Numbered from the stretch's first letter, positions 1-13,531 are shown. The stretch: 64,000 bases of DNA from Neocallimastix lanati (nom. inval.) (GCA_016946835.1 JACVTC010000033.1:910001-974000), one strand, 5' to 3'. A program made the numbers and translations. The notes: a model not told the origin generated them from the sequence alone.

Positions 1-1
1 G

Positions 2-226
2 CATCGTTTTAAACAACATCCTTCTGATCATTTTAATTCTACCTTTTACACCTCAATTTCTACAATTAATAATAATAATATAGAAAAAGATAATATAGAT
101 GATGTGAAGCATGGAAAATGCTCCTCTGATTGTATTTGTATTAATTGTTTCGATATTGAAACATTTTTAAATACAATATTAAGTATTAAAATTAGTCAAA
201 AACTAGAAGAATCTCTGAATGAATAA
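2..226 (+). CDS. 3' end of an unidentified protein gene (partial, runs off the left edge)
   Basis: An open frame enters from the window edge and ends in TAA at 224-226, giving about 74 C-terminal residues. The translated part is Asn- and Ile-rich, with a small cysteine cluster (C-S-S-D-C-I-C-I-N-C) about 35 residues before the end and a final amphipathic Lys/Glu stretch. Base composition is clearly richer in G+C than the AT-only DNA that follows, which supports coding. I do not recognise the family. It lies tail-to-tail with BRE1 on the other strand, separated by about 960 bases of simple sequence. Confidence 0.5.
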   Translation, partial: HRFKQHPSDHFNSTFYTSISTINNNNIEKDNIDDVKHGKCSSDCICINCFDIETFLNTILSIKISQKLEESLNE

Positions 227-553
227 AATAATATATAAGATAGATAGATAGAGAAAAATTATATATATAATATTTGAAGTTTAAATAAAAAAATATATAT
301 ATTTTAATTTATATATCAAAATGAAAAGATTTTTTTTTATTATTTTACATATGTGTAAATATCATACAGATTTTAAAATTTAAAATTATTTTATTACAAA
401 TTTTATAATTTATTAGAAATAAATAAATAAATTTAATTATTTATAAATATATTAATTATATAACAATTAAAATATTCATAAAATAACTAAAATTGGAGAA
501 TAAGTATTAATTATTTAATATTAATAGTAATAATTTTAATAATAATAATAATA

Positions 554-584
<31 letters not shown>

Positions 585-619
585 TTAATATTAATAATAA
601 TAAATAATAATAATAATAA

Positions 620-666
<47 letters not shown>

Positions 667-1190
667 TAAATAATAATAAATAATATTATAATATTAATAA
701 TAAATAATAAATAATAATAAATAATATTATAATATTAATAATAAATAACAATAATAACAATAATACTAATAATAATTAATAATAACAATAATACTAATAA
801 TAATTAATAATAACAATTATATATAATATATAAAATATGAAATAAATTCAATATAATAAATTTTATTATAAATGATTTATGTTTCAATAACTTTATTATT
901 ATTTATATTTTTTATTGTTTAAAAGAAGATTTAAAGTTAAATTAAATATTTAATAGAAAAGAATATAATATAATTTAAAAAAAAAAATTTTTTTTTTCTT
1001 TAAATTCTTTTTTAAATAATATAATGATAATGATATTAAAGTAAAATTAAAAAGGAAAAAATTAATGAATAGTATTATTTACAAATAAATATATGATATT
1101 TGCTTATAAATAATATCAAAGGTATTTAATATAATTATATAATATATATAGTATATAATATATGAATAAAATTATTTTATTAATAATAAT
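227..1190. other. Intergenic, tail-to-tail; degenerate AAT tract
   Basis: Almost pure A/T. About 536-800 is a degenerate AAT/AAAT microsatellite with interspersed AAC units. No coding frame or RNA gene is visible. It should hold the polyadenylation regions of the two convergent genes, but AATAAA-like strings are too common here to assign one. Confidence 0.7.
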
Positions 1191-4100
1191 TTATAGCCAA
1201 ACTTGTTTGATATCATGATTTCCAAAAGATTCTCCACAAGTTGGACATTTTCTTTGACGAGAATCATATCTTGCTTTAATACATTCTTTACAAAATACAT
1301 GCATACATTTTAGCAGTACAGTATCTTTAAAGTTTATATTACATGATGGACATTTTAGTAAAGCTTTATATTCATCTAATTGTTTCTGCAAATTAGAATC
1401 ACCAGCATTTTCATATTTTGAAAGAGTTTCTATCCTCTTTTTTGAAACGCTTATATCCTCCTAAAATATTAAAATTTAAAATTAAAAAAAATAAATAATA
1501 TAAATAAAAATTAATTATTTATTATTTTATATAAAGATTTTTATTTAATTTAATACAATATGGAATATTTATTTATTCATGTATATTAAACAAACCCCTA
1601 ATCTTTTATTTTTTGCTATTTCTGCTTCTAAAGCTGCTGTTTTATCTCTTATAATATTGTTCATCTAATTAAAAATAAAATAAGTTATTAAAAAATAATT
1701 TATATATATATATAATTAAAAAAATAATAAATAATAAAAATAAAATAAAATAAAAATAGATAAATACCTCCAAAAATTTTCTATTTGCTTTTTCTAATTT
1801 ATCTTTTTGGTCATTACATAATTCCGTAAGTTCTAAAGCTTTTCTTTTATGTGATTCTATTAGTGCTAAATTATTTCCTGAATTCTTTTCAGCTATACTC
1901 TGATATTTTATAATATTATTTTTACATTAATAATATTTTTTTTTTTTTAAAAAAAAAAAGAATTCAATAATAAAAATGAACAATAACGATATTTATACTA
2001 ATGATAATAATAAAATATTTACAACTAAATTTGTTAAATTTTTTTCATGATCTTCTAACTTCCGTATTAATTCTAATTGTTTTTCTGATTGTCTTTTTAA
2101 TGCCATAATAAGATTATTTGATGCAGTTTTTTCTTTTTGTAATTCATGACATTTCTGATTATATCTTGTTCTCTATTAAATAATAATTCATCAATTTAAT
2201 AATTATTTTATAATTTATATATAAAGATTGTTAATAACTCATTTATTTTAAATAAATATAATTAAATATTAATTATGATATTAAAAAAAAAAAAAAATTT
2301 ATTTTAACGTTAATTCAATAATTTTTACCTCAGCAATTAATTTAACTATTTGAACTTCTTTTTCAGTAAGATCTAATACTTTTCGTGAATTTTGATCTTC
2401 TAATTTTTGCCATGCAAGGCCAATCTTTTCAATTTCAGCTAATAATTTAACATATACTTTTTCTTGACTTGCACATTTTAATTCTAATTGTTTAATTTGT
2501 TCGTCATATTCCTTTAATTTTTTTGCCATATCACGTACAGCTTTTTCTGTATTCGGATTTTCCGTTATACCATATATTTTTTCATATTGTTTTATTTTAT
2601 CTTTTAATTGATTCATTTCTTTTTTTAAATGTTCATTTGATAATATAATCTAATTATATTATTTATATAATATTTAAATTAATATTAATATTTATATTTA
2701 TTTTATATTTATTTTTTTAAGTTAAAAAAATGTTTAATTACTTCATGTTGTTCATTTTCGTTCTTTGGTATCGTTTCATATGATTTCAATTTAAGTGATT
2801 TTTCTTCCAATTCTTTTTTTTGTTGACTTCATTTTATTTTTAATTTTTTTGTTTTTTTAATTATAAACATTTTTTTTTTTTAGTTTTATAGTTATTAATA
2901 ATTAATATGATTAAAGATGAATATTTTAAAAATATTTTATTTATTAATACTAAATTTAAAATACTTACTCTATTTGTTTCCTTAATCTATCAATAATTTC
3001 TTCTGCAGTAGCATCATCATGCATTTCTAGTAATTCTTTATCACCAGCATCTGTTGCCATTTTCATTCTTAATCTTTGAATTTGCTTTTCAAGGCATATA
3101 ATTCTATCCTATTATTGAAAAGAAATATTTTAATATTAATTTTATTTTTACAATAACAAAATATATATATATTGATTATGTAATTATATACTTTTCTAGT
3201 GTTAGCTATAACCCTTATCTCATGGTTTTGATATATTTCAGTTTGATCTTTTGAATTACGTAATTCCAAAGCTTGCTGCAAAGATTCCTTTTCTGAATGA
3301 AGTTTTGTCTTTTCTTGTTCTAATTTACGTATATCAGATAATAATGCTTTTCTTCTATTATGATCTTCTTGCTATTTTTATTATTTTATTTAAATTAATA
3401 GATATATATGTTTTTAATTAATTACAATGATTATCATATTACAAATAATAGGATTATCATAATCATTATTGAATAAATAATATGATAATTCTTATAACTC
3501 AATTATAAAATAAAAATAATATATACTTCTAATTGATCCATAAAAGCTTGTCTATCCGCTTTTAATGCTTCATATTCGCGAGTTAATTTTTCAAGCTGCG
3601 CTTTGCAACTGTCTGCTTCAGATTTTAAATACCCACATTGAATTTGTAAACTTTTATATAGAGAAGAATCAATGATTTGTTCTTCCGGTATATCTATTAA
3701 CTATTTATGTATTAATATTTTTATATTATATATCTTTAATATATTATTAATTTCATTAAATTAAAATAATTAAATTTATTTTACCTGTTTTTTGTATTCA
3801 TTTATTTCATTATTTAATCTTAATTTTTCAGCTTCTAAATTCTTAATTTCTTCTAACCGTTTTTCGGATAGCAATGATTTAACATTTAATTCTTCGTTTA
3901 ATTTTACTATATTAACATCGCCCTAATAATATTTAATAATAAAATAATTTATAATAATATAAAATTTATTGTAATTAATTGATATTACTTATAGTAATAA
4001 CTTTAATCCATATATATAAAGACTTTATATATATATACCTTTCCATCATTTGAATATGAATGTCCAATGGCTGAATCTTTATTTAATGTTGAATATTTTG

Positions 4101-5218
4101 CTGATGTTGTTAAACATTTTTTTTTATTTAATTTATTCTCCAAAATAGTAATTTGAACTTTTAAATCATTTATTTGTTCTTCTAAGTCACTAATCTTAGT
4201 ATTTGCCTTTTCAAATTTGGCTTGATATGTTATAGCCTTTTAAATTATAAATAATAATAATAATAATAATAATTATAATTTATTTTTTTTTTCATACATT
4301 ATATATTTTAATTTAATATCACGTATAAGTATTTAATGTATATGTCTGCATATTCTTACATTATCCGACGATATCTTATTTTGTTTTTCTATTTTATTTA
4401 TTAATTCCTTCTCATTTATTGGTTTTTCGATCTTTTTTTCCAAAATTTTATCAAGTGAAGATTTAATTTTATTGAAATAATTTATAAAAAGTTTTTCAAA
4501 TATATCCAATTTTTTTTCATCATCCTCACTTTGATATAATTTCTTTAAAAATTCTATTTTATCAATATCTATTATATATAATTTAATTATAATATATATT
4601 AATTATATGTCATATATTATTTATATCAATATTATATAATACCTAAAGCACTATCTTTATTATCAATTTTCGATAAAAAAAAGTTTATTTCTTCTTCAAT
4701 CTATTTAATAAAATTTTGGAAATGTTAATATATTTATGATTTCATTCTTGTATATATTTTAAAATAATACATACTTTTATCCAATATTTCCCAAGAATCA
4801 TAAATTTATCTAAATGTTTTTGTTCTCTGTTTTGTAATTTATTTACTCTTTCTTTTGTTTTTGCTAATTCACCCTTGTATGATTCCATTCGTCTCCATAT
4901 TGCTTCTTTTTGATATGCTAATAAATAATCCTTTTTTTTATATATTTAAATTTAAATATATATATATATTTAAATATATTTTTAATAATTTATATGTAAA
5001 TAATATAATTTTCAAGTTATTTTAAAATATTTTAAATTATCAAATAAATATACATAAAATATATATATATATATTACATCAGGTGCATCTAAAGTTATGA
5101 GTTTATTTATATCTTCATTTTTTGAAATATCCATTGAATCATCAATTTCAGTTTTCAGAATTTTTCCTGGTGGTGACTTTAAAGATGAATCATCAGTTTG
5201 TGGTCTTTTTCTATCCAT
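1191..5218 (-). CDS. BRE1: Bre1-type E3 ubiquitin ligase for histone H2B (15 exons)
   Basis: Predicted nuclear E3 that, with Rad6, monoubiquitinates histone H2B during transcription. Exons on the - strand: 5078-5218, 4775-4930, 4643-4700, 4360-4568, 4039-4236, 3785-3922, 3527-3700, 3192-3371, 2969-3108, 2742-2826, 2329-2649, 2023-2172, 1768-1899, 1596-1664, 1191-1460. They sum to 2421 nt, a protein of 806 residues, within the range of yeast Bre1 and animal RNF20/40. The start MDRKRP and basic N-terminus resemble the family. The middle is long coiled coil rich in Lys, Glu and Leu. The last 60 residues are a RING finger: CPSC near residue 754, then KCMHVFC, a CI..R block, RQRKCPTC and the family's C-terminal hydrophobic end (VWL). 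Intron 14 uses a GTTTGT donor, weaker than the GTAT/GTAA sites elsewhere. Identification is firm; individual splice sites are hand calls. Confidence 0.95.
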
Positions 5219-5321
5219 TTTTTATTTTCTATTTACTAAAATTTAACATTAAATATATTAAGAATAAAAAATTTTAATAAGATTTTATTTAAATTTAAAT
5301 TCAATAAATATGTTATTATGT

Positions 5322-5381
<60 letters not shown>

Positions 5382-7061
5382 TTTTTTATTTTTTGGTTGT
5401 TAAAAAAGAAATAAATAATAAAATAAAAAAAGGATAAAAAATAAATGTTAAAAATGATCCTTTTAAAAACATCATATTATGATTTAACTAAATATTATGT
5501 TGAATAAAATACATATATAAAATATATATTATTATATACATAAAAAAATAATATAAATTTAAAGATCTTTACTTTATATTTCTATAATTTTCTTAATAAT
5601 AAATCAACTTATTACATTGATTAAATATGAATTGAAATCCTTTTTTATTTATTCTTATAATTATTTTATATTTTTAAACGAATAACGAATATATACTCTA
5701 ATATTTAATTACTTTTAAGATATATATAATAAAAATTTATGATTTTATTAATTATTTGTTGTTGTATTATATTGATTTTATTTAATAATGTGTATTTTAT
5801 AATTATTCTACCAGTTAATAATTTTCTATACAATCCTCAAGGATATTCTATATTTAGAAAAGATCTTTATAAACAATTATTAATGAAAAACATTTCAATA
5901 AAAAATAATGTTATAAATATTAGAATTATTATTATTATTATTTTTTTTAAAAAATATATATATATATATATATATATACTATGTATATTGAAAATATTAA
6001 AATAATTATATATTATATATTATAAAAATAATTTATAGTAATTTTTATTTATTTTTATGTATAAATAAGAAATTATTCAATATAATGATAAAATATAAAT
6101 AAAATAGTAAAATTACTTTTATCCTTTAATGAAATTGCTGGTATATTTAGAATTTATTATCGTTTGATTTTAAGATTACGTATTATTATTATTATTAATA
6201 TCAATTTTCAATTTGACATTATTTCATTTATTGAGAAGAGATTTATTGAATAAATTAATGTTATATTATGTGAAATTATATTAGGATATGATTATATAGT
6301 ATTATAATTCTTTTTATTTGTAATGAATTTTATTTTTTATTTACTTCCAATTATATTCTAAAAATTATTCTAACAACAACAAAAATAATAATAATATTAA
6401 ATTAAATAAAAAATAAAGTAAAACAAAATAAAGTATGGTAAAAATAATAATTTTAAAATAAATAAATTAAATCAAACTAAACAATAACAATTAAATAATT
6501 TATTAAAATCTTTATTATTTTTTAAAGATTAGTTCATTTCTTATTAAACATGATAATTATAATAATAAAAAAATAGAATAAATTTTATATTAGATTTGAT
6601 TTATTATTTTTATAATGAAAAATATATCATTGTTAATATTATATTATAAAATATTATATTGTGAATAATTATTAAATTAAAATTTAATTAATATATTGAA
6701 AATATTTTATTATCTTATTTTTTTTTTTTATTTTATTTTTTATTTTTTTTTTCTTTTTTTTTCTTATAAAAATAATAATACAAAACATTTTCTTTTTATT
6801 TCCTATATTATCCTCGATTTTGTATTATATATTTCTAAATATATAAATATAAAAGTATAAACAATTTTTGACATAAAAATAAATTTAAATATTGTATAAT
6901 TTAAATAAAAATGTAAATTATTAAAGAATTATTAAAGAATCATAATTAATTATTATTATTATTAATTAAATATTTGTTTTGTTAATTTTTCCTTCTTCTA
7001 TTCAATTAAATATTTTTCATTTCCTGTTTGAATATAATATTTAATCAAATTATACTAATTA

Positions 7062-7092
<31 letters not shown>

Positions 7093-7521
7093 TTTCATAT
7101 TTTTTTCATATTCATATTAATTACTAATATATATATATTTTTCTTTATATTAAATAGTTTATTTATCGAAAAATTTTTATATTAATGGTTTAATTTTATA
7201 TAAATTTCTATTATTTATGACAAATAATATTGAAAATTGCTAATATTATATTATTTATATATATTACTTATATATTCGTTTAAATATTTATGACTATAAA
7301 TATTTATGATTGAATATATTATGTCTCTAAATGTTTACAGTAGTACGGCATAACAATTTACAAAACCGAAATTACATAAATATATAAATTACATATGTAA
7401 TATAATTGTGTGTGTCTTATAATAAAGTGATTTTTAGTATAATATTAATAATAAATATCTAAATATTACAATATAAATTTATATAACAATAAAATAAAGA
7501 TTGTTATTAAAGTAGTCAAAA
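5219..7521. other. Divergent intergenic region between BRE1 and the Cys-rich gene
   Basis: About 2.3 kb of A/T-rich sequence that should hold the BRE1 promoter at its left end. A 51-base T run lies at 5329-5379, and there are short TA repeats at about 5950-5980 and 7061-7083. The open frame at 5739-6005 is Ile/Tyr-rich and looks like chance in AT-rich DNA. No conserved gene is visible. Confidence 0.6.
5329..5379. repeat. Poly(T) tract, 51 bases
   Basis: Uninterrupted T run about 110 bases upstream of the BRE1 start codon, read as poly(A) on the gene's own strand. Long A/T runs flank several genes here and may exclude nucleosomes; that role is inferred from other eukaryotes. Confidence 0.9.
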
Positions 7522-8163
7522 ATGAGCAGCAAAATTGGTTTAATAATCCTTATCATTACAATGTGCTAACACCTATGATATAGGAGACATTCTAACCAAG
7601 GAACAAGTATTGCAAATACAAAATGAATATTATATAAGCTTCTATTGTAAAAATGATATTTGTATTGCAGTGAGTAATAATTATAGTGTTTAAGTATTCC
7701 AGATAAAAATGGAAAATTAATAAATTATATTGTTAGTACTTGTTCACTGGAAAACGCTATAATAGGAGAATGTTCAAATTCCACAAGTAATGAATTGGAA
7801 AATAAATGTTCATCTATTTGTAAAAATGATTCGGACTGTTTATCTAATAAATGCGTTAATAATTTTTGCGTTTTTAATGATGAAACACCAATAGAACATT
7901 GTGATGATATATATACTGAACCTGGATTTCTTAGATTTAGATCTTCATATATGTATTGTGGTAAAGCAGCTGGTGATAGTTGCAAAGATAATAATGAATG
8001 TTCATCTAAAAAATGCCTAAGTAATATTTGTAATACTCAATATAAAGGGTCAAATGATAATGAAGGTGCAACTACTGTTTTAAGCGTAATTTTTGTAATT
8101 ATCGGAATTATAATTATGTTTATTTGTTTTATGTGTTGTTGTTGTGGTGATAATCCTAAATAA
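7522..8163 (+). pseudogene. Decayed Cys-rich, single-pass membrane protein gene
   Basis: A host-type gene whose frame is interrupted about twice in its first half. It opens with a Met followed by a hydrophobic stretch typical of a signal peptide (M-S-S-K-I-G-L-I-I-L). The intact second part (from about 7690 to 8163) has two similar cysteine modules of the pattern C-x3-C-x-N/D-x2-x-C-x-S-x2-C-x2-N-x-C, then a linker and a strongly hydrophobic segment of about 22 residues ending in a run of four cysteines and a short polar tail. This predicts an extracellular or lumenal Cys-rich domain on a C-terminal membrane anchor. No intron I could place restores the frame. Every other gene in the window reads cleanly through its exons, so local decay is more likely than poor sequence. 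Function unknown. It lies 220 bases upstream of another decayed secretory gene on the same strand. Confidence 0.6.
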
Positions 8164-8383
8164 TTATATAAATAATTATTAAATTTAAATAAACATTTTT
8201 AAAAATTCATGTATTATATTGCTTATATATTAAAATAATTGAAGTAAGGTTATTTAATAATTTATAAAACTTATAGTTACAATTATCGCAAATATATATA
8301 TTTATGAAAAATATATTTAAAAAATTTTTAAAATGAATTTATAATTATAAAATAATAAAGTAAATAATTTAAAATAAATTATA

Positions 8384-9626
8384 ATGAAAAGTTTATTATT
8401 TGTTATCCTATTTACATGTTTTTTAATATCATTAGTAATTACAGATAATTCACATGATGTTGATTGGATGAGTTTTATTCATGATGAGGTTTTACTTCAT
8501 GATATTACTATTCCTGGTACTCATGATACTGGGACTAAACAGATAGCCTGGCAAACCTATACGAGAACTCAAGATTTAAGGGTCAGAGACCAATTAAAGC
8601 ATGGAATTAGATATCTTGATGTAAGACTTGAAATTGATGATAATGACGATGATATCTTTCTCACTCATGCTGGTGTGGATTGTTGGGATCCAGATCCAAC
8701 TGGTCCAGAAGATAAACGACTTTATTTAACAAAAGTAATTGATGAATGTATCAATTTTCTAAAGGATCATAATCGAGAATCAATTATTATGCATTTAGAA
8801 TTTGAAGTACTTGAAATTAATAAGGAAGATGCTTATAGTAAAATTGCAGGTTATACATTTTTGGATCCTGACCGTAAAAAGTATATTTATAATAACAATG
8901 AGGATGATGATGAAACCAAAGAACAAAAAATTCCAACTCTTGGAAAAGCACGTGGAAAAATAGTTCTTCTTACCCGTGAGCAATATAAATATAAAGGTAA
9001 TAATCAAATAGATATTACTGTAGAAGTAGGCAAAAAAGATATGGAAAAATGTAGAGAATATGCTAAAATTGAAGGTGCTGCTAATGATGGTGAAAAATGT
9101 TATTCAATATTATATAATGGAATTATTATTCAAGATGGAGTACCTAATGACAGAGAATCAGTTAGTGGTTTAGGTATGTTTTAGGCTAATACTAGATATT
9201 ATTTATCAAAAGTAGTACCATATGTTTTCAAGCGCGATGAAAGTATTAATAAGACAAAAACATGTCTTCAACGTGAAACAACACCTGATGGATCTGAAAT
9301 TATTACTACTAATTATCAATGTACCAATAGTCCTAAGAATAAATGGTATTTTAAATCCAGTGGTAAAGGTAAGTTTTACAGTATTATTTCAGTATACAAT
9401 GATAAATGCTTAAATTTATAGTGAAAATGGATTATACATGCAAAATTGTACTAAAAATAACAAATATGAGGATTTCACTATCAAAGAAGGAAGATTATGT
9501 GCTCGATTTGATAGTACTAAATTCTTAGATGGTACTTTTGAAGTTTTACCTGTAGTATTAGAACCTAAAGAATACGATCACTTAACATGCGCATCTAGAT
9601 TTATTAAATATGGGTATAATTATTAA
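8384..9626 (+). pseudogene. Decayed secreted PI-PLC-like phosphodiesterase gene
   Basis: The gene begins with a clear signal peptide (M-K-S-L-L-F-V-I-L-F-T-C-F-L-I-S) and continues with the X domain of the bacterial-type phosphatidylinositol-specific phospholipase C family, which cleaves PI without calcium. Family landmarks are present: TIPGTHDTGT with the first catalytic His near residue 47, GIRYLDVRLE with Arg near 81, and LTHAG with the second His near 95. The first open stretch runs 8384-9184. Recognisable coding sequence continues to 9626 but is interrupted about twice, so a full product of roughly 410 residues is not expected unless it is read through. The C-terminal part has several cysteines. 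Neighbouring gene 7522-8163 is also decayed. Bacterial-type PI-PLC in a eukaryote may reflect old transfer, but the base composition is now like the host's. Confidence 0.7.
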
Positions 9627-10242
9627 TTATTTAAATTAAATAATATTGAACAAAGTAAAATATAAAAAAAATATTTATATTGTTTATTTTATAAAGAAGT
9701 AAAAACTAATAAAATTATATTAAAAAATAGCAATAGTAATAATATTAAAATATTATAATATAAAAATGTAACAATAAATTACACAATTATATTATAAAAA
9801 GCATATAGGATGCTATATCAAAATTTTTTCATAATTCTTCATCATATAACCATAATAAATTATATCAATATTTTGATATATTTCTTATCTTGAATACTCT
9901 AGATACTTCCTATAAATATAAAAATTTTGTATACACATATAAATACTTTCTTTAAAGAAAATAATAATTAATACATAAGAAACCTTTAATTAATCATATT
10001 ATTTTTTAAATTTATGCTTTTTTTTTAATAAATAAAATTGTAAAATTATACAATATATATATAAATAATCTTCATGCTTAACTGATACTCTGTTACAAAG
10101 TTGAATACTTCTTTTTCTTCTTTATCTAAACTTTTTTCTACCAATTTTATTTATAAATACAGATTTTACCAAAAAATTTAAAATACATAAAATTACATAT
10201 TTTATAATTAGGACTTTCTATTTCCAATATTTTATTTTCCCA

Positions 10243-10293
<51 letters not shown>

Positions 10294-10859
10294 TTATTAA
10301 TTTATTAATTTCAAATTTAATTTCTAATTTAATATTATAATATTTAATACACCATTTAATTATATGAAAAATTTAAAAATTATAAATAAAAAATAATAAT
10401 TCTATATTTTTAACATATATCCATTTCTTATTATATAATAAATATTTAAGATATTTCTTATTTATTCATTAATTTATTTATTTATTTTATGAAAATATAA
10501 AATTAATTAGAATACCTAAAATTGAATATATATTTTCATAATATAAATAAAAAAATAAATAACTAATATACATATCTGATAAATATTTTAAATCATGATA
10601 AGGGATAATGATCTTATACAGTAACAGTCTTCATCTATATAACAATATAAATTATAATAAATTAATATTATTTTAAATTCATATTCAAACAAATTCTTTA
10701 TTACTTTTAATTAAATTACTATAAGTTTATATCATTGTATTCAATACTTAAGGGTTATATATATAATAAAATATTAATAATATTATTATCCTTTTAATTC
10801 CATATATTTTTATCTTACTACAGATAGAAGAATCATAAGAAATTTTTTATTGTATTTAA

Positions 10860-10944
<85 letters not shown>

Positions 10945-10992
10945 GTAATAATAATAATAATAATTAATATAATTAAAATTATAATTCTTTAT

Positions 10993-11026
<34 letters not shown>

Positions 11027-11117
11027 TTAAAAATCATATATTATTATTAAAAAATTAAAATTAAATCACGATAACTGGATATATTAAATTTTGAAGGGAA
11101 CATCATTACATATTCAT

Positions 11118-11159
<42 letters not shown>

Positions 11160-11343
11160 CAGTATTTTTCAAATTATTTTTTAATTATTAATTCAAATTT
11201 TAGTATAATATAAATAGTTAATTAATAAAAAGAAATATTTTATAAAAATTGATATTTAATAAAATGTTCTATACAAAAAAAAAAAAAAAAAAGATAAAAA
11301 AGTTTTATTTTTAACAAATATTATATGGATATTTATATTTTTT
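9627..11343. other. Intergenic; possible relic of a minus-strand gene near 9860-10240
   Basis: Mostly A/T simple sequence. Between about 9860 and 10240 three short minus-strand stretches look coding-like (for example E-K-S-L-D-K-E-E-K-E-V-F-N-F-V near 10090-10150) and are bordered by AG/GT-like sites, but they do not combine into a frame I can defend and I recognise no family. An AAT tract lies at 10861-10942 and a 39-base T run at 11121-11159. Confidence 0.3.
10861..10942. repeat. (AAT)n microsatellite, about 27 units
   Basis: Perfect AAT repeat with a single GGT-type interruption just after it. The poly-Tyr open frame over it on the other strand is an artefact of the repeat. Confidence 0.95.
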
Positions 11344-11516
11344 AGACTGGGATTAATGAGAGCATAACAATAGAATCTCTAGTCTCTCCCTTAAATATAT
11401 CAGACTCTCATTGGATTCTTTGCCATACCGTTTCATCGTAGGCACGTACCCCTCTTTAAGTGAAACTAATAAAAAAGACATTATCTATACACTGCTTTTC
11501 TCATAGAACTTTCCTA
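11344..11516 (-). mobile_element. SINE copy, 3' part (5' truncated or lacking the tRNA head)
   Basis: About 170 bases with much higher G+C than their surroundings. They match, with substitutions, the 3' half of the SINE at 46083-46386. Shared blocks on the - strand include AATCCAATG-G/A-GAGTCTGAT, TAAGGGAGAGACT and the end TTAATCCCAGT. Both copies lie on the same strand and finish at the same point followed by A/T-rich DNA. This copy has no tRNA-like head. Confidence 0.7.
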
Positions 11517-13493
11517 TATTCTATATATTACTATTTACAAAATTATTAATAATTTATTAGTATTAATATCTTTTAAAATAAATTTATGTATTATTTTACT
11601 TGAAAAATCTAATTATTCTATTATTATTAGTTATATTACTAATATTCTATTTTTATTATTAATATTTCAGTCTTTTTATCAATATTCAATACATTATTAC
11701 TTATAATAATACTTTATTAATATCAAAATGATATTGTTATTCTATATTTCTATTAAATATTTTATAATATTATTATACAAAACAATAATAATTAAAATTA
11801 TATTATTTAATTCTAACATTCTTGAGATGCTACTACCATTTATACATATGATGAAAATCTTTTTTACTTTAAATACAAGACCAATGAAAGATATAGACTA
11901 TAATATAAATAATATTGATCCATTAACCAAAAGTAATTCTAGAACCATGTTTAAATCAAATAAAATAAAATTCAAGAAATAAATATATAAAATACCTAAA
12001 AAATTAAAATATATTAAAAGTAATTGGAAGTAATTCTAATAAAAAATTTGGAAATCATGAATATAAAAAATAACATATAATATTAATAATATATAAATAA
12101 ATTTATTAATAAAGAATATATCATTAGATTAAAAAATAGGTTTAAAAGAATTTTAAGAGTTAGTATCGAAGAAATTTTTATTATAAACATTTTATATTAG
12201 ATTTCAAAAAAAAAAAAAAAAAAAGAATAAATAAATAAATAAAATATAACATTTCAATATTAATTTTGAAATATTTATTTATTAATTAATTCAAAATATT
12301 TTTTTTTTAACTCAACTAATTTATGAGTAGTTTTCTATTGGATTTTCTTTTTCTTTTTATATACTATATATATATTTTTCATAAAATAAGTAATATATTT
12401 ATTATTATAGTATTTTAGATCATAGAATAACAATATATAATAATAATCAAATAAATTCTTGAAATAAATTTTTCAACATTAAATATCACACTCTCATTTT
12501 AAATATTTATAAAATTATAAAAATAATACAAAATATTTAGAAAAAAAAATATATTTAATTATTAGGAAAAAAAATCTTTAAAATAATTAAATCCCAAAGG
12601 AATTAATATATATATATATGAATTTAAAATTTATTTTATGATTAAAATTCTTTAAATTAAACCAAAATTTTGATAAAATAAGCATAAATACGCATTTATA
12701 TAGTAATAGATATATATAGTAGTAGATTATTATAAACTAATAAAAATTATACTTTTTTGGTATTATACAATTTTCGTAATCCATTTATGTCATCCAAAAA
12801 TTTTTTCTTGACTTTTATTTCAGAAATCTTAATAAATTTATAAAAGTTATTTCATAATTAATTTAATACATATATTCTACTATTTTCTACTTTAATTTTT
12901 TTATTTATTAATTAAATCTAATTAAATATAATTTAAATTCTACCATATTACTTAATAGTAACAAAATATTTATTTAATGTAAAAGAATGAGAGTTAATTC
13001 TTTTTAATATTCTAATATATAACATATTAAATAATTAATAGCTATATTCAAATATAATGTATGTAAAATGAATTATTCTCATATCTTTCTGTTTATTTGA
13101 ATAAGAAATTTAAATTATTCATTTGATATGAAAATTACGTATGGTCATTAATAATTTAACTAAAATAAAATTATTATTTTATTACAATAAGTATATTTCA
13201 AAGCTCAGACATAGTTTTAGTTTCCACTTTTATTAAAAAAAATAAATATAGAAATTAAAGATGATGAAATATAATTTATTAGTTCAGATATGGCATGTTG
13301 ACCACTTTATTAAAAATATCAATGAAAAGTAAGAAACTAAATATCAAATTTTATATATAGTCTTAAAAAAAATCTTTAAAAATATTAAAAAATTGAAAAA
13401 AAACCTTTTATGGGAGACTTATAACTCTATAAAATATAAAATATATGAAGTAAAATTTTATAATTTGCTTTAACAATGGATAAAACAATTACC

Positions 13494-13531
<38 letters not shown>

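Noticed and set aside
5739-6005. Open frame of 88 codons on +
   Set aside because: Almost all Ile, Leu, Tyr and Asn, ends in a TA-repeat-encoded Tyr/Ile string, no homology and no splice context; expected by chance in DNA of this composition.
7725-7985. Minus-strand frame opposite the Cys-rich gene
   Set aside because: It mirrors the + strand coding sequence, whose cysteine periodicity and membrane segment explain the composition.
11728-11982. Open frame of 84 codons on +
   Set aside because: The polar C-terminal half looks slightly protein-like, but there is no recognised family, no splice sites and no composition shift large enough to support a gene.
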